Of a stretch of DNA of 64,000 bases, positions 27,801-41,500 are shown piece by piece. The DNA lies in NCBI GenBank assembly GCA_963989385.1, contig OZ022515.1:7348803-7412802 (forward strand), written 5' to 3'. Below the pieces are notes generated by a model. That model was not told where the DNA came from. It did not search any database and saw only the letters and a list, made by a program, of their open reading frames with translations. The stretch comes from Ctena decussata (taxonomy: Eukaryota > Mollusca > Bivalvia > Lucinida > Lucinidae). The stretch's first letter is position 1; each line of letters opens with the position of its first letter. A program made the position numbers and the translations under genes.

Positions 27801-30800
27801 TAACTTGAACGTAGTTCTGACAGATTCATTTGAAAATAGAGCAGCGACACGACAAAACCAACCAAGTGGCACGTGCGTCCAGCGAATACTAAGATTAGTT
27901 TGGACACCGCCCAGTCAAATCAGAGTCTTTGCTGTCAGTTTGGCGGTTAATTAGGCCCTTAGCTACCCTTTAAGCGCACAGCGAAGACCCTGATCAGACT
28001 GGGCGGATGCTCAGGCTGATCTGAGTGTTTGCTGAGCGCACATGCCAGTTTGTTGGTTTTGTCGTGTCGTGGCTTAAATTTTATCTCAGAGCTATCCTCA
28101 CAAAGCAAATATGATCTAGCGCTCAGGCCTCGAAGTTATTAAACTGTTTTCGTGCTCAACTCAGCTGAGCATGAAATTTTCTCTGCTTATAAAATGAAAA
28201 TGCCAATGCCAACTAATGTTGGCATTTTTCATATTCATTAGCAGAGAAAACATCATACTCAGCCAAACTCAGCAAGAAAACAACCGTACCTATCAGTAAT
28301 TTACTATTTATTAGCAGGTAAAATTTCATGCTCAGCTGAATCAAGCCCGAAAAAAGTTTTATCACCTCGGGTTCTGGACTGAGCACCAGAGGCACATAGA
28401 GGCAACACCAAAAAAGATTAGTTTCAGATACTCAGTGGTTCTCATGATGTAGTTAGTCCAGTTAAACGCTTACTGGATCAGGCAACTATTTTGGATAATC
28501 TCTCTTTTTTCCGTCGCGCAACTCATGGTAATTGCGACATTCTTAAGAGACCCGTGTTGGTGTTGCGGCATCGGTGCTGCTTGTGCCTGAACTGATTGAA
28601 AGATGAACTTAACTCGGACACGCCGGCAATTTTAGAGTGTGCAAAACGCGTTGCTAGTACGCTGTTACCCATAATTCCGTTTGCTCCGAAAATCGTGTGG
28701 CCTGTTAGGCATGAAGTCTTGCACGGGAGCCACTCATGGCAGAAAAAAAATATGGATGGGGGGTTCTTTGCCTAGATACGTCGTCCAAGGTATTACAAGC
28801 GCCAGTTTGGGACCAGGCTAACGATGTATCAAGTTGAAGTATAAAATAAGCTCGAAGCACAGCCCCACCCCAAATCATACTTTGGTCAATAGTGCAATAA
28901 AGTACGAGGCAATTTGGCATATATGAGCCGCTACGTGACAAAACCAACAATGTGGTTGTGCGCCCAGCGCAGACTCACATCAGCCTGGGCATCCGCCCAG
29001 TCTGATCAGAGTCTTCGCTGTCCGCATGGAGGTAGCTTAGACCCTTAGCTACCCTTTGGACACTTAACGAAGAGCCTGGTCAATTTGTGCTGCTGCCCAG
29101 GCTGATCTGAGTCTGCGCTGTCCGCACAATCTATTGTTGGTTTTGTCGTGTCGCGGCTCATATGTTGTAAAATGTAGTAGATAGACCTTCAGTAAGCTGC
29201 TATTCGTGTTCTATTGGACATATCTATTCCGACAAATGCAAATTGTCTTAGGCACAAGTGCTGAATTGCCGTTACTGTTTCAATGACATGAGACCTAAAA
29301 TGAGCCCTTATCATGACTCACTAAGCACAACTACCTTGAATAGGATCAGTTGGAGTTGAAAGTTCTTTGATCTATTTACTTTGCAATAGATTGTAAGGTA
29401 TCATGGGTAGGCCACATAATCCGACGGTTTTAAAATAAAGGTAACCGACTGTTATTATAAAGAATGAAATCTGCATTTGTAGATTTTATTTATGTGTAAC
29501 TTTACATATCAAGAAACTAAAATGAAATTAAAAAAAAGCAGTGCTGTAATGTTAAAGGCCAAACTAGTAGAACTCATATAAAATGAGATTCATTTATTTA
29601 ACTTTTTAGGATGAACACCCACACCGACGGCACTGGGCGGAGCAATCTTGTGAACACATTATTGATGAAGACGGGATCTTTGCTGAGTGCATACCCCATA
29701 TGGAGCCCTCCGCGCTAGATGTACTGCATGAATATTGTATGCATGATGCATGCAAGTAAGTGTTATATTAAATATAAAAATTATGCCGCGTTAGTACTCT
29801 GCTCAAAATGTTGAAATGAGCGTTGTATACACAGCCCCGGATCCAGGGGTGGGCTTTGGGGTGTGTGCCCCGCCATTTTGACCTCTGTGTGTATTATGTA
29901 GGCCTCACATAATGGTTAGCAGATGACAGTTTGAGATAATTTATCAATGTGGTTAGATTACAATATATGATGTGAATATTCATTAGAATTGCCTCGATGA
30001 GGCGGTTCTAATGAAATATCACAACACATATTACAGGTAAAAAAATACATTTTCAAAACTTCTCAACAAATAGATTCCTAATTATGTCATATATTTTCAA
30101 GCCCCCCCCCCCCCCTCCCCATCCGCACTGCCCCCTGCTCCCCCGGCACTACCCATCCCCACCAGTTATGAAGAGCCCTGCCAGTATGTGGTGGTTTGGA
30201 TCCGGGCCTGCTACAGTTTCCCTTAGTCTCTTTATAAAATTCTTCATCATTAATGCTAAGACATAGGTTAGGCAGCATTGTCTAATTATAGACACTGACG
30301 CCTTACATGTTTTAAAGTTTTTGGTGATAGAGAGTTTTAAATAAAGACTTATGTAGACTGTACACAGCGCTCCTTTAAATAAATGAATTTAGATTGTCCA
30401 TTGATGAAGAAATTTTATAGGCATATAGAAAAAGAACAGTGTCAACATACATGTAGCACAATACTAAAACCAACTCACGTCTTTTTTTTTCGGTTTTGTA
30501 TACATTTTACATTTTAGAGAGATAAATACAGTTTACAATATGTAATGATATATGCACTGTAAAGATCCCAATACATCTAAGATTACTTTTGATTGCTATC
30601 AAAATACGAGTCAGGCCAGTAATTTTGAAGTTCAAAATATTTTCAATTAGAAGTTGATTTTAGTAAATATATGAGATACGACAGAACCAACAAAGCTGCA
30701 TGTACGCCCAGGAAAGACTCAGATCAGCATGGGCATACGCCAAGTCTGATCAGAGTCTTCGCTGTTCGCACAAAGCTGACTTAGACCATTAGCTGCCCTT

Positions 30801-33800
30801 TAAGCGCACAGCTAAGTCTCTGATCAGACTAGGCGGCTACACATTCTTATCTGAGTCTTCGCTAGACACACATACTCCTTTGTTGGTTTTGTCGTATCGC
30901 GGCTCAATTTAATGATGTTTAAATGCTAGTTGTGAAGCAACGGTGAGTAGGTACACCTCCGTATTTGCATGCAATTTCGACAAAAGACACTAAACATGGA
31001 ATTAAATGACCTGAGAGTAATTATTTGTTTCAGAAAATCTAGCGTTTCTGTTGAAAGAATTTCAGATACTATTGTCATTGAAATATTGGCGGAACATGTC
31101 GTACACTGTTTACTATGGTCCGGAACCAGTGACGTCATATATTTGTACCGTAGCAACTAAAAGGCTCATACTGATGAATAAATGACGTCAGCAAGACGTC
31201 AGTCTGCAAAGGTACTAAGCACAACAGTTGGTAATTCCATAGTTGTTATGGTAACGGATCTATGGCGTCATCTCACTTATAATTCGAGGGGAGCATGTCA
31301 TATAATAAATGTCATGCTCCCCTCGAATTATAAGTGAGATGCTAGCTGAACTTTATGTAACGGAAAAGTGTTATTTTCTCATTTCTATTTATTCTCAAAT
31401 AATTTAATTCTTTGTGAAAAACTTCCGTGACTTCCTACTGTTTCCGTGACGTCGAAATACCTTCAAGCTGAAATCTACGTCGAAAGTAAAATTAATGTGT
31501 TTCTTGGGAAGCTTTCCTTTAGAAATAGGTTCCTTAGAAAAGGGACAAGAAAGAAAATGGCGGAATTGCTTCACTACAAAAGTGTTTCCATTCACCCTAA
31601 AAAGCCAATATATATTGTCAACAGATGTGACTCTGGAGCCGATTGTGAATGCTTATGCACCGCCTTGGCAGGCTTTGCGGATATGTGTGCCCTGTTAAAC
31701 ATTACAGTCAGATGGCGATCGAAAACTCTATGTCGTAAGTTAACAATTTTGACAGGTAGACTTGACCACCTTTGTAATTTGAATGAGCCAGTTTCTAGTT
31801 TAGGGGCTTCCGGTAGATGTTTTTACTTTTATTGTATGTTGCATAGACGTTCTTATAAGCAAACAAAGTAGACCCAGACCAGCTGCTAAGTACTGCGGCG
31901 TCTGATCTAGTTCTGCACTATTTGCATATGTCTCCTAAACTTTTCAGTCTAAAGGGGTTAAAAATCTGAAGGAACAACCTCTGGACGCAACAAACGCAAC
32001 AGATGGTGTGTGGTGTTTCAGTCATAATGGCAAAAGAACTTGCTAGGAGACTTTGAAGGTTGTAAAATATAGAATGAATTTGATATAAAGGAGCTATCAT
32101 GATGCAAATATAAACTTATTAGCTTCAACTTTAAAGCGCATTTACACAGTTATAATCACTTGCAATGGAGCCAGTTCCTCTTGGCGCAAATTCTTTTCCT
32201 GAAATAGACGCAATTTTCAAAAGGGCATTTTTTGTCAACGGAAGAAAACAAGAAGTAACTTGGGTTGTTTCCCTTCATAAACACGAGGAAAAACATGGAT
32301 GTGAGTCAATCTTCCTCAGATATTATGACTGCTTAAAAGGCATGGTCTATCATATTTGGACAAAGCTATAACTACGTTACCATAGTGATTAGACGGCTCA
32401 GGCATCGGGTGCCTGAACCATGTAGCTGCCATGATAACGGAGCTACATGTATAGCATTGTTGGTTGTTTGGCACTCTTGTAAGATGCATGAACTTTGTCA
32501 TCTTTTAAAACACGGATATTGCCATTCCAATATTTATTGTGTCATTAAGAGCATACTCCCATCAGACTCACTACGTCAGTGACATAGTATCAACGTCAAC
32601 CGACGTATTGACGTCATACCGACAGCCAGACGACGTCATTTTGATGTAATGTATCCTTGAGCTATATCAACACCTTATATTCCGCCATACGCATGGAGAC
32701 CAGAATCAAAACTGTCAGGGTTATAGAAATGAGCCGCGACACGAGAAAACCAACAAAGTGGTTGTTCACCCAGCGCAGTCTCAGATCAGCCTGGGCATGC
32801 ACCAAGTCTGATCAGACTCTTTACTTAGCGCTGATAGGGTAGCTAAGGGTCTCAGCTACCTCCGTGCGGACAGTTAAGACTCTGATCAGACTGGGCAGAT
32901 ACCCAGGCTGATCTGAGTGTGCGCTGGTCGCACAACCACTTTGTAGGTTTTGTCGTGCCGCGGCTCAAATATTTTTTTGCTTATGCTTTCTCAAATAATA
33001 TGAATAGGCAAACGTCCCCTTTTTCGCCATTTTTACGAATGTAATGTTTTTGTGACACCCGGCTTTAATTTCTTCGATAACGATGCAATGCATAATAGGG
33101 TCTCCCCGCACATCATCCATAGTGCAGATTATGTTTTTTTACATCCTTTGAGATCAGAGGATAGATTCGGAGAAATCTACAATTTGAGATCGATATAGAC
33201 AATTATTCTAGATCATCGTCTTTTATATTTTTTGGATCCGTTTGAAACTAATCAGTCTTAGAATCGACGGCCCTATTGAAATCATGAAATTACAGTATGT
33301 TTTTTTTCTGGTTTCGACACCAGATATTGTCAGGGTCACTGACGAGGCTTTATTAGCCGAAGCTACGTAGTCTGGCTCATGTTCCGACTTCTGTATGTAT
33401 TCTCTAAAATGATTTATTTCCTCTTATTCATTAGCCATTCAGTGCGACCAAGGTACCGAGTACCAGCCATGTGGAGTACTTCAACCGGGCTCATGTGTAG
33501 CGCCAGACAGGGAACCACAGATAATTGACACCATGTGTCTAGAAGGCTGTTTCTGTCCACAGTACATGTACTGGGATGGTAAGTTAACTCATAAGGCACC
33601 AAACAGCATTCGACAAAATTCATGTCTGTAAAATTCACAAATGTTCGTCTAAGCTATATCATATTGAGAAGTCAAAGAACTGACGGCAACAGTGTTGATG
33701 CAGATGAGGCGGCTCATAATACGCAACTTTATCTGGATCTATATATTGGTAGCAAATTAAACTGTGCCGCGACACAAGAAAACCAACAAAGTGGTTGTGC

Positions 33801-35565
33801 GCCCAGCGCAGACTCAGATCATTTTGGACATCCGCCCAGTCTGAACAGAATCTTCACTGTTTGCATGGATCTAACTTACACTATTAACTACCCTTTAAGC
33901 GCTTAGCGAAGAGTCTGCTCAGACTTGGTGGATGCCCAGGCTGATCTAAGTCTTGCTTGGCGCACAACCACTTTGTTCGTTTTCTCATGCCATTGCTTAA
34001 CTATTGTCTAATTTTTGAAGCATCGTCTGCTACGCTGTACAGAATTGAGCGGTCTCGACAAACTAGATTTAGGCATTAAAGCTGACTTTAAAAATATTCT
34101 AGGGCCACAAAACGTCACACAAAATTGAAGCAGCGTTGACGCAACGTCACGGGAAAGCTTGAGTAAAGGGTGCAACCATGACTATCTGCTTGGCAACATT
34201 GAAGGAGTAGCGCGGACAATAGACATCAAAGTTTATTATGTATGCTGTAAAATTTAAGAAAATGGGGAGCTAAAATAAGTGACCTGTCAGTAAAGAAATA
34301 CGCATTGACAAATCATATAAGGTGAAAACTTCAGACAAACAAATACACACGCTTTTTTGAGAGAAGTTTCTTTAAGGCGGAGGGATAAGCGCGTTCGCTT
34401 AGGGTCAATTGACCTTACGCAAATGCGCATACTGCTCCGCCTTCCTGGGCGAATGCGCTTATACGGCGCCTTTTGAATGTGTCCGAGTGTATTTTACTAA
34501 AGAAACCATTGTCTCAAAAACACACGTGCATTTGTTTGTTCGAGGTTTTTTACCTTAATTAATTGGTTAATGCATGTTTTGACTGACAGGTTGCGACTGG
34601 TCAAGAACCGTGATAAAGAGTTTGGTCTGTCCGAGACATGCTGATGGATTGTCGAAGCGTGAAGATCCTGATCAGACTGCTGCTTTGGGAACAGTCTGAT
34701 CTGGATCAGCAATGATTCTTCAGACTGTCTAGCTCAATACTTAGTTATTTCACGGTAAATGACCTGACATTGACAACAATGCAACTCAAAAATTAGTGGG
34801 ACTCAAGATAAATTTCCCAGAGGAAAGGACAGGAAAGAATGTTTCTTAGGTTCTGTAAATAGATATATAGGGGCCAAGTCAGGTAAAATCGGACAGTAGG
34901 TAAATTCGGACGTTGGTTCCTTTACACGTCAGTTGTTTGGAATTAAAACAAAATTAACTTGGCAAAGAGTAAAAATCCTGATGAGACAGCTTATTATGAG
35001 CCGTCTCATCTGGAGTTTCACTGTTTCAGTTTTATGTCCGAAATTATCCGCAGTCCGAAATTACCCGACTCGACTCGACACTAATGCACGTCAAATGAAG
35101 TCAAGTCAAATAAGAATCATATTTATCATATGACGTCGCATCTGAGAGTGTAATATAGCCATGCATTAAAACGATAATCCACTAGTGGATTAAATATGCA
35201 AATTACGTCGTAACGTTATACGTTGACGTCCATAAAACGTCGCGATTGCTAATGACGGCAGAGCCTCGCATCTTATCTTTTTTCCCCAACTCGTTTAATA
35301 AAATCAATAATACACGAGCACTCATGTAAGATCCTCTATGTAATAGGAAGACATCTCCACTTTGAACATATCATTATCACGCTGACACTCAATAAACGTC
35401 TTCATACATTTATGCCTTAATTAATATTAAAGCACTTCCATCCATTGTTTCCTTAAGGTGCTGTAAGCAGATGTTTGTTCATCAGTATCTTGTTTGTTTG
35501 TCCAGCTGTGCATAAGTAAGACTACCTTCCCTGGAAACGAAACCATAAAGGCATATTACCTCGGT

Positions 35566-35599
<34 letters not shown>

Positions 35600-38500
35600 G
35601 TGTACACGTACAGTTTTGCCCGATTGCTAAGGCGGCCGCTACCATAACCATATTCGGCAACATTGCAATCTTAACACCCTTCTTCCTACTCAAAGCACAC
35701 AGAATACGGGTTTTCTGGCTTATTGGCTGTAAGAAAGTTTTCGGACATGAGACATCCGACCGGCGTCAAACTGTTTATGCTTTATATAATGGTTCTTATG
35801 ATGTTTACATTTCATAAACCTAATTGTAATAACAGATCTCAACCTAACTTTGTACAGGCACTATTTGCGCCCCAATAGAAAAGTGTCCATGCCTAGATTC
35901 AAACGGAATGGAATACGAAGACGGAACAGTTATAGTTGATGATTGTATAATCAAGTAAGTATTCATTTACACCACCGCACCAAAATCTTGTCTGACAGCT
36001 TCCTTCTGAAGTCCCATTTTTTTACATTTATTTTTAAGTCTGCAAGAAATTTAACTTCACTTCTTCAGCTTATCTGATTGAAATAAAGTTACATAATTAT
36101 ACTGTTGAAAAGCTAAATGGCCGTTGCAATAAAATACATTTCTGGTATTTTTATTGGCGCACATCATACTTCTGACATGTTAAAAGCTACTGTCTAAGTT
36201 TTGTATCGATTTTTTTTTCTGCGACGTCACATCTGACATCAATGGAAAGTTTTATTATAGAGTTTCTACATCCTTTACTGCTAGTTTTGAGATACAATCA
36301 ATACTCTAAAGCTAAATTCGAAGTCATTTCAAACTACTGATATCTCAAAGTAAATTTTGGGTCGGACTCCCCAAAAAATACTTTCAGATACCAATAGCTT
36401 GAGGTAACAGGAGTTGAAAGGTAAACAAAAATAGACAGTGTGTCCTTACTATATTCTTCTATATAGGAGGATTGTTTTAGATATAAGCGTTTGAGATAAC
36501 GAGAGTCAACGGTATTTCTTGTTGCGGGATCAAAGTTGCTCAGTTTCGACAATTCAATCAACATTAATCCAGTGGGAGAAAGGTGTTGTCACGATGATTG
36601 TTATGATCATAGCTGCAAGTACACAAATTGCAGCTGCATAACTCATATTGGCTATTGTATAAAGCGTCAAAAAGACAACATTCTAATACGTATGCACCAG
36701 CGTGTTTGATTTGCAATCATTTGAAACAAAACATCAAATCGCAACTGCATGAGGGTCTTAAATAAGATTATAAATTTAAATTTCTGGACCTCAACTAGTA
36801 TTCATTTACTACATCTGGTAAGGTATTTGCGTGATAAAACTCAAAGCGTATCTGTAAATTACCCAGAGATATATGCACCTTGGCCCAATTGTTCAAAGCA
36901 TCGACAGCTTTACTAAGTCGGTAGCCAAGATGTCGTTGAGCATTCTGGCACGTATAAAACCATATGACAAGTGCAGTTATAGTTCATCTGCACAAACAGG
37001 GGAGCGTTTGTAGTGTAAAAGCTCATCACATGTTTGGGCAAAAATTGGGAGCATGTTTGATTACAATATAGTGGCAGGTACACATTTAAGGTCTGGTTAC
37101 CTAACGACGCCCTTAGTTTTGATGAACCTGGTCTTGTTTACTGTAGGGGTCTTTTATTCATTCATTTACGCTTGCCGGGTCCAATTTGAGAAGCTGTCTC
37201 CCATGGCGAACGTTAATACATTAAACATCTTCCTCGGGATCTGGCGATTATAAATGTATTGAAAAGAATATTTGATTGTTGTTATTGCATAAATTTAACA
37301 AAGAATTAATTTTCATTTGCTCAAAAAATCTACATTTTATCACCCTTTGACAGGCAACTCGTTATCGCACATTTTTATTAATATCCAATTTCCATGCCCA
37401 ATCGATATGTAAGAGCAACTATCGGATCAACCGTGCATGGCGGAATGATTTTAGTTTCCCCGGAGCAAGTTTGTTGAAAGTTTTGAAGCAGGTTCTTTAC
37501 AGCACGTGAATTGCCTTGTTAATACATGGGTTTGTGTCCGTTGGAACATGCCTGTTGAAAGCATGTGAAACTGATATGTATGCAATTAATATATTGAAAT
37601 GCTTTTTCAGGACATGTGTTGATGGGGAATTTGTCATTGACTATACGAATTGCACAGTGTGTTCAGAGTATGAGTTTGCTTGTGAGGACCATAAACTATG
37701 TGTTGATATAGATCTAAGATGTGATGGTGTCTACGATTGTTATGATATTAGTGATGAAATTAATTGTCGTAAGTACAATTTATTCTGTTTTCATGAAAAT
37801 GGATTTAAATTAGTAAATAAAATTGATACGCTTAAATTATAAAATGAGACATAATAATATATTTAAAATACATTTAAAGCATCACTAACGAAAGGCATCG
37901 AACTGACGTTAGGAGACTTCAGGGCTATATGTCTATTGCATTTTGTGCTTGTGATATGATCTACATTACAATTACCTTCAAACAGTGAATTATCGCTCAA
38001 TAATTTACTGCTATAGCAGTGAACTGTTCAGTGATAATTAAATGTTTATTTGTCTGTTGTAGAAAGATATATCAAACGGATATGTTGCACTTTATAACCT
38101 ATCTAAATGCAGTGAATGATTTCTCTGCAGTTTACTGCTAGAGCAGATCATTTCTGAAGTAGCAAGCTTTTGTAACCACCCGACTGGGTGATCATTTTCT
38201 TAATTCGCAATTTTTTGTAACTCAACAGCCCAACCATGTGAGCCGGTGACTGAGTTTGAGTGTATAGCTGATGGGAGTTGTATACCCGTGATAGACGTCT
38301 GTGACGGCTACATTGACTGTATTAATGGCACGGACGAGCAGGACTGTGGTAAGTGCTAAAATGACTTATTTCTCCTTTTCATACCCCGCCACAATTTATG
38401 TTTTCACGTTGGCCTTGCGTGTGTCTGCCCGTCCATCGTTCGTACGTCCGTCTGTCAGCACTTCGTTTTCTTTTAAATAACTAGAGTATAAGTGAATGGA

Positions 38501-41500
38501 TTTCTTCCAAATTTTGCATATGTGTTTGTATTACTAATGCCTTGCTTGGGATTTTTGATGGGCGATTTTCAGTAATTTCTGACAGAGTTATGGCTTTTGT
38601 CAATGTACAAAAAATGGCTTTTGGCCTCTAGTTCCTTTTCTAGTAAAATATTATGGTCAAACTTTACAAAAATGAAGCAACAATAGCTTTGTGGTGCAAC
38701 TAGAATTTTGTCCTCATGGGTTATCTGCCCCTGCCATGGGGCTATAAACTTGTATCAAATCATGAAAAAAATATGTTTAAAATAGAATTCAAGGCGTTTT
38801 TTCTGTAATTTACAGCAAGTGATCAGAGTAATAAATGCCTCCTGTGATACTCCAAATTTACCCAGCGTGAATTATCTGCCCCTGTTCCAGGGCCATATAG
38901 ATGCACCAAATGATGAATAAATCTATCTAAATTATGGTTTAAATAATTTTTTCTGAAACTTGCAACTGATGATAGAAGTAATAAAAGCCTCATTAAATTC
39001 TCAAAATTAGGCTCCAATGGGGGTTAACTAACCTTGTTCCTTGCCCACATTTATATTTAAATCAGCAAAATATGACGAGTGAAATTTGTTTGCAGTGGCG
39101 GGGTATCGCACAGTCGTTTATGATGCTTTTATTTGTTAATGATAATTTCAAGAGTTCGGACCGCACACCATAGCAAAATAGGCAGAATCGACGGAGTCGT
39201 CCGATTGAGATAGACAGATAGAAAGGGGACAAATTATCTCGATATCTCTCTTTGGCAGCAAGGGCTAAGGTAGGAAAGTCACGTTTTTGTTCGGAATGTT
39301 GTTACTAACTAAGGATCACGAAAGTTATTTTTTCGCAGGGGAAGTTAATTTTATCTAAGGATAAGGAGAGTTAACATCTTTCAAAGAAATTGGATATCAA
39401 ATTCGGACCAGAAAATCACATTTTTCGAAGATTTGAAATTTACTTAAGGAACAGGAAGGTCAACTTTGACTAGAAAAGGGAAGTTTGAATTAGGTCCAGG
39501 AGAGTCACTATTTTGTAAGAAACAGGGAATTTTAACTAAGAGTAAGGGTAATCAGTATTTTACAAAGCAAAGCAATTTCAGCTAATTGTCGGGAAAGTAA
39601 ACAATTATTGCAAAAGACTGGAAAGTGAACTTAAAAAGGTAAAGGTTTCCCGTTGCATATTAGTCGAAGGAAAAGTGTGGACTAAAGCCCCACCGTATTT
39701 TCGGCACGGTATATGAAAGGCGGAGCACATCTATCTCCTTTCGCTGCCTTTATCCTTCCCTGAGTCGAAAAAGGTACCCATTTACTACTAGGTCGACAGA
39801 GTTTTCCCGTTGCTAGTTGACCCAAGCCGGGATTCGAACCAGCGACCAACTGCACCAAAGCCGAGTCTCTCTGGCCACTCGACCACGACCCTTTCTCAGA
39901 AAATTTAACCGTTTTTGAAAGAAGGAAATTTCTTCTTAGGGTCAGATAAAACAACATTTTGGAAAGAATTCGTAATTTTAACCAAGGTTAAAGATAATCA
40001 TCATTATGCATATTTAGGAAATCTGTTTTAATTAAGGGTTAGAAAAGCAACATCTTCAAAGGATAAGGGTTTCAACCGAGGATCAGGAAAGTCAACATTT
40101 AGCAAAGGAATCAGTTTAACTTAGGGTCATGAAAATTAGTGTTTGGCATGAATATGAACTATAAGCATGGATCTGGAAAGTCAACTTATTGCAAGGGAAG
40201 GGAAATGTATCAGATTCTCTTGTATACGTTAATCAATATTGCACTCTATCAAGCTGAAGACAGGAACAGTTAAAGATAAGTTTCGGCATTCTGACGCGGT
40301 GTATCAAAAACATAAACTTCCACATCCAACACAATGATCTAGCCCAATCAACGTAGGCGCTCGATGCTTGCTGGTAATTGGCCGTCCTAGGTACACAACA
40401 TCAGCATTTATTTATCATTCAATGGTGATTTCGATAATATGCTTTAAGCAAATGCACGAACAAACGATCGGGTAAGTCTGTAACATCTAGACTTAAAGGA
40501 AACGCTGCCACTATATAAACTCCAGGTATTTGGACAGACAAGACAAGAAACAGCGAAGACTCAGAAAAGAGCAGTCTTAGCAGGGTTTAAATTATTTGCC
40601 ATTCCGACTGCATCCTTCTGGTGCATTACTGAATTGAAATATAATATTTTTCCATTTTAGGACAATTACGGTAATTTTATATAAGGTGTCTCAATATTTA
40701 CAATTTTACTGATACACTATCATTTTTTTCTACCTTTGCATTGCAGGATTTGTTCATGAGTGTGACCCTACAGAGTTTCAATGCAACTTTACCCTTTTCT
40801 GCATCCCACTGGATTACACTTGCGACAATCATCTAGACTGCGGCCCAGGCGATACCTCCGATGAGGAAAATTGTTTCTATCCAAGTAGGTGTCGGTGCTG
40901 CTGCCTCCTCTTTAGCACGAAACATTGAGTGAAATTGCTTGAAAAAAAAACACTAAAAACTATTTATTTGCAACAATCTAAGTTTGGGACAGTGACAAGT
41001 TGAAAGCTGTTTTACCGGTGGCCCGGGCTTCCTTTTAAGGTAACAAAGAAATGCCAGGCAAAAACATAAAAGTTGGTATGGTAAAGGAGATATGACAACA
41101 TTCTCATCCGTTGTCTATATGACTTCATTCTTATACATTGCATACTTGAAATATGAGATATTATCTTCATCAATCCATTAATAGAATCGAAGCATCACGT
41201 TTACGGAGTTTTTGCACTGTCATTATTATCAATACCATGGAGATATGACACCATCCGTATCCTTCGTATAAAAGAGACGTGACGTCATCTTTACCCATCC
41301 TTTAATTGAGATATGTCATCATCCTCATACATCATATAACGATAGTATGACATCTTCTTTCATTCATTGTATAATGGCGATATAACATCATCTTCTCCAT
41401 CATCTTCTTAACAGATACAGTATTCAGCCGTTGAAATAAGGAGACAGGACATCATTTTCATCCATCGAAATTTTTTGATATCACATACGTGCTTTTCTCC

